A stretch of 64,000 nt of DNA from the NCBI GenBank assembly GCA_017405675.1, contig JAFRAB010000015.1:62001-126000 (forward strand), written 5' to 3'. The stretch comes from Erysipelotrichaceae bacterium. Lineage in GTDB: Bacteria; Bacillota_I; Bacilli_A; Erysipelotrichales; Erysipelotrichaceae. Positions 63,348-64,000 of this stretch are shown here, piece after piece. A program made the translations under genes and the position numbers. The notes under the pieces are model-generated. The model ran no database searches, had not been told where the DNA came from, and saw nothing but the letters and a program-made list of their open reading frames with translations. Every line of letters starts with the position of its first letter. The stretch's first letter is position 1.

Positions 63348-64000
63348 ATGAACAAACTGCTTAGTTATGTACCATCAACCAATGAATGCGATTTTGACAG
63401 AATAGCCAGACTGCAGAACAAAATGTATCACCGCAAGGCTACTTTATGTGCGGAAAGAGCAGAAATCTACACGGAAGTCTTCAGGGAGACTGAAGGTGAA
63501 AGCATGATTTTAAGAAAGGCCAAGGCCTTCAGGAAAACGCTGGAAAAAATGACGATTTATATTGAACCGGATTCACTGATCGTCGGCAATCAGGCTTCCA
63601 GCAACTTTGCAGCACCTGTATTCCCGGAATATTCAATTGACTGGATAATTGAGGAAATGGATCAGTTCGCCTTAAGAAGCGGCGACAGTTTTGACGTTGA
63701 TGAAGACACCAAGGAAAGAATCAGAAAGATCGCCCCATACTGGATGGGCAAAACGCATAAGGATGAAGTGCTGAAGAATCTGCCTCCTGTTAACAGACTG
63801 GCTGAAAAGCAGAGTGTCCTGCACCGTGGAGGTATCAGCATGTCCGGTGATGGCCATATCGTTCCGAATAATGAATTTGTTCTGACTCACGGTTATGGCG
63901 GCATAAAGGAAATTGCCCGTAAGCATCTGGAAAATGATGCTGATCTGACTGATGAGCAGAAGGATTATTACCGCTCTGTCATCATTGCCATGGAAGGGGC
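63348..64000 (+). CDS. Glycyl-radical enzyme, 3' partial
   Basis: The frame starts at ATG 63348 (GAGGTG upstream) and is open to the right edge; 217 residues are visible of the 780-850 usual for the family. They match the N-terminus of PFL-like glycyl-radical enzymes: RKATLCAERAEIYTEVFRET near residue 30, LRKAKAFRKTLEKM near 58, ILIVGNQ-like SLIVGNQASS near 80, FPEYSIDWIIEEMD near 94 and GDGHIVPNNEF near 172. The catalytic Cys and Gly loops are beyond the window, so substrate (pyruvate, a diol, choline, hydroxyproline or other) cannot be judged. No activating enzyme is visible yet. Confidence 0.85.
   Translation, partial: MNKLLSYVPSTNECDFDRIARLQNKMYHRKATLCAERAEIYTEVFRETEGESMILRKAKAFRKTLEKMTIYIEPDSLIVGNQASSNFAAPVFPEYSIDWIIEEMDQFALRSGDSFDVDEDTKERIRKIAPYWMGKTHKDEVLKNLPPVNRLAEKQSVLHRGGISMSGDGHIVPNNEFVLTHGYGGIKEIARKHLENDADLTDEQKDYYRSVIIAMEG

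Noticed and set aside
1..64000. Insertion sequences, integrases, prophage genes or CRISPR arrays
   Set aside because: None were seen; apart from two frameshifts and one gene remnant no mobile-element features were recognised.

Overview
The window is low-GC Gram-positive DNA (Firmicutes). Starts are preceded by strong GGAGG-type ribosome binding sites, TTG and GTG starts are used, sigma-A promoters are close to consensus, and a LytR-CpsA-Psr attachment enzyme, a PHP-type tyrosine phosphatase and BY-kinases are present. A gut-type anaerobe, perhaps of the Erysipelotrichia, fits the ceramidase-like hydrolase, NagA and glycyl-radical enzyme, but the order is an inference.

Layout. (1) 1-7078 is a metabolic and regulatory flank: an AbrB-type transporter (cut by the left edge), a ceramidase-like hydrolase, a DeoR regulator, a small HExxH membrane protein, a TPR-like membrane protein, a small GNAT, NagA, 5-formyl-THF cyclo-ligase, and an XRE regulator overlapping an acidic repeat protein. 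(2) 7111-45365 is one very long co-directional surface-polysaccharide locus. It starts with a promoter and an attenuator-like leader. Next come a membrane Ig-like protein, two BY-kinases, the CpsB-type phosphatase and an ABC exporter. Then follow about a dozen glycosyltransferases, a pyruvyl-transferase/Fe-S protein pair, an asparagine-synthase-like protein, acetyltransferases, an EpsG-like polymerase, LicD, two CDP-glycerol-type transferases (one frameshifted), a Wzm/Wzt export pair, a Stealth phosphotransferase, FdtA/FdtB/GNAT for an acylamino-deoxysugar, a FlaA1/CapD-like dehydratase, the initiating sugar-phosphate transferase and an HpcH/HpaI-like lyase. A degraded fragment of a probable hydroxyacid dehydrogenase closes it. 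(3) 45593-54268 is an accessory module: a giant secreted vWA protein without a sortase anchor, an 86-aa acidic EF-hand peptide, a strong terminator, then an HprK-like kinase, a PqqD-like protein, a tiny lipoprotein, an NTP_transf_5 nucleotidyltransferase, a second PqqD-like protein and a membrane acyltransferase. (4) 54287-64000 is a mixed flank: a secreted Ig-like/3D-domain protein, Bcp, Tex, tRNA-Thr(GGT), a frameshifted LtaS/MdoB-type sulfatase, an LCP protein, a second DeoR regulator, a nitroreductase and the 5' part of a glycyl-radical enzyme.

How the parts work together. The long locus probably builds a phosphate-containing, heavily decorated glycopolymer. The sugar-phosphate transferase starts it on undecaprenyl phosphate, the glycosyltransferases extend it, and Stealth, LicD and TagF-like enzymes add phosphodiester-linked groups. 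It is exported by EpsG plus an ABC flippase and/or by Wzm/Wzt, controlled by the BY-kinase/phosphatase pair and fixed to the wall by the LCP protein. The most likely under-described system is module 3. It combines kinase, peptide-chaperone and nucleotidyltransferase families known next to phosphorylated lasso peptides and in 'HPr-rel'-type cassettes, but here there is no lasso cyclase or protease beside them. They sit downstream of an EF-hand peptide that could be their substrate. This function is inferred, not shown.
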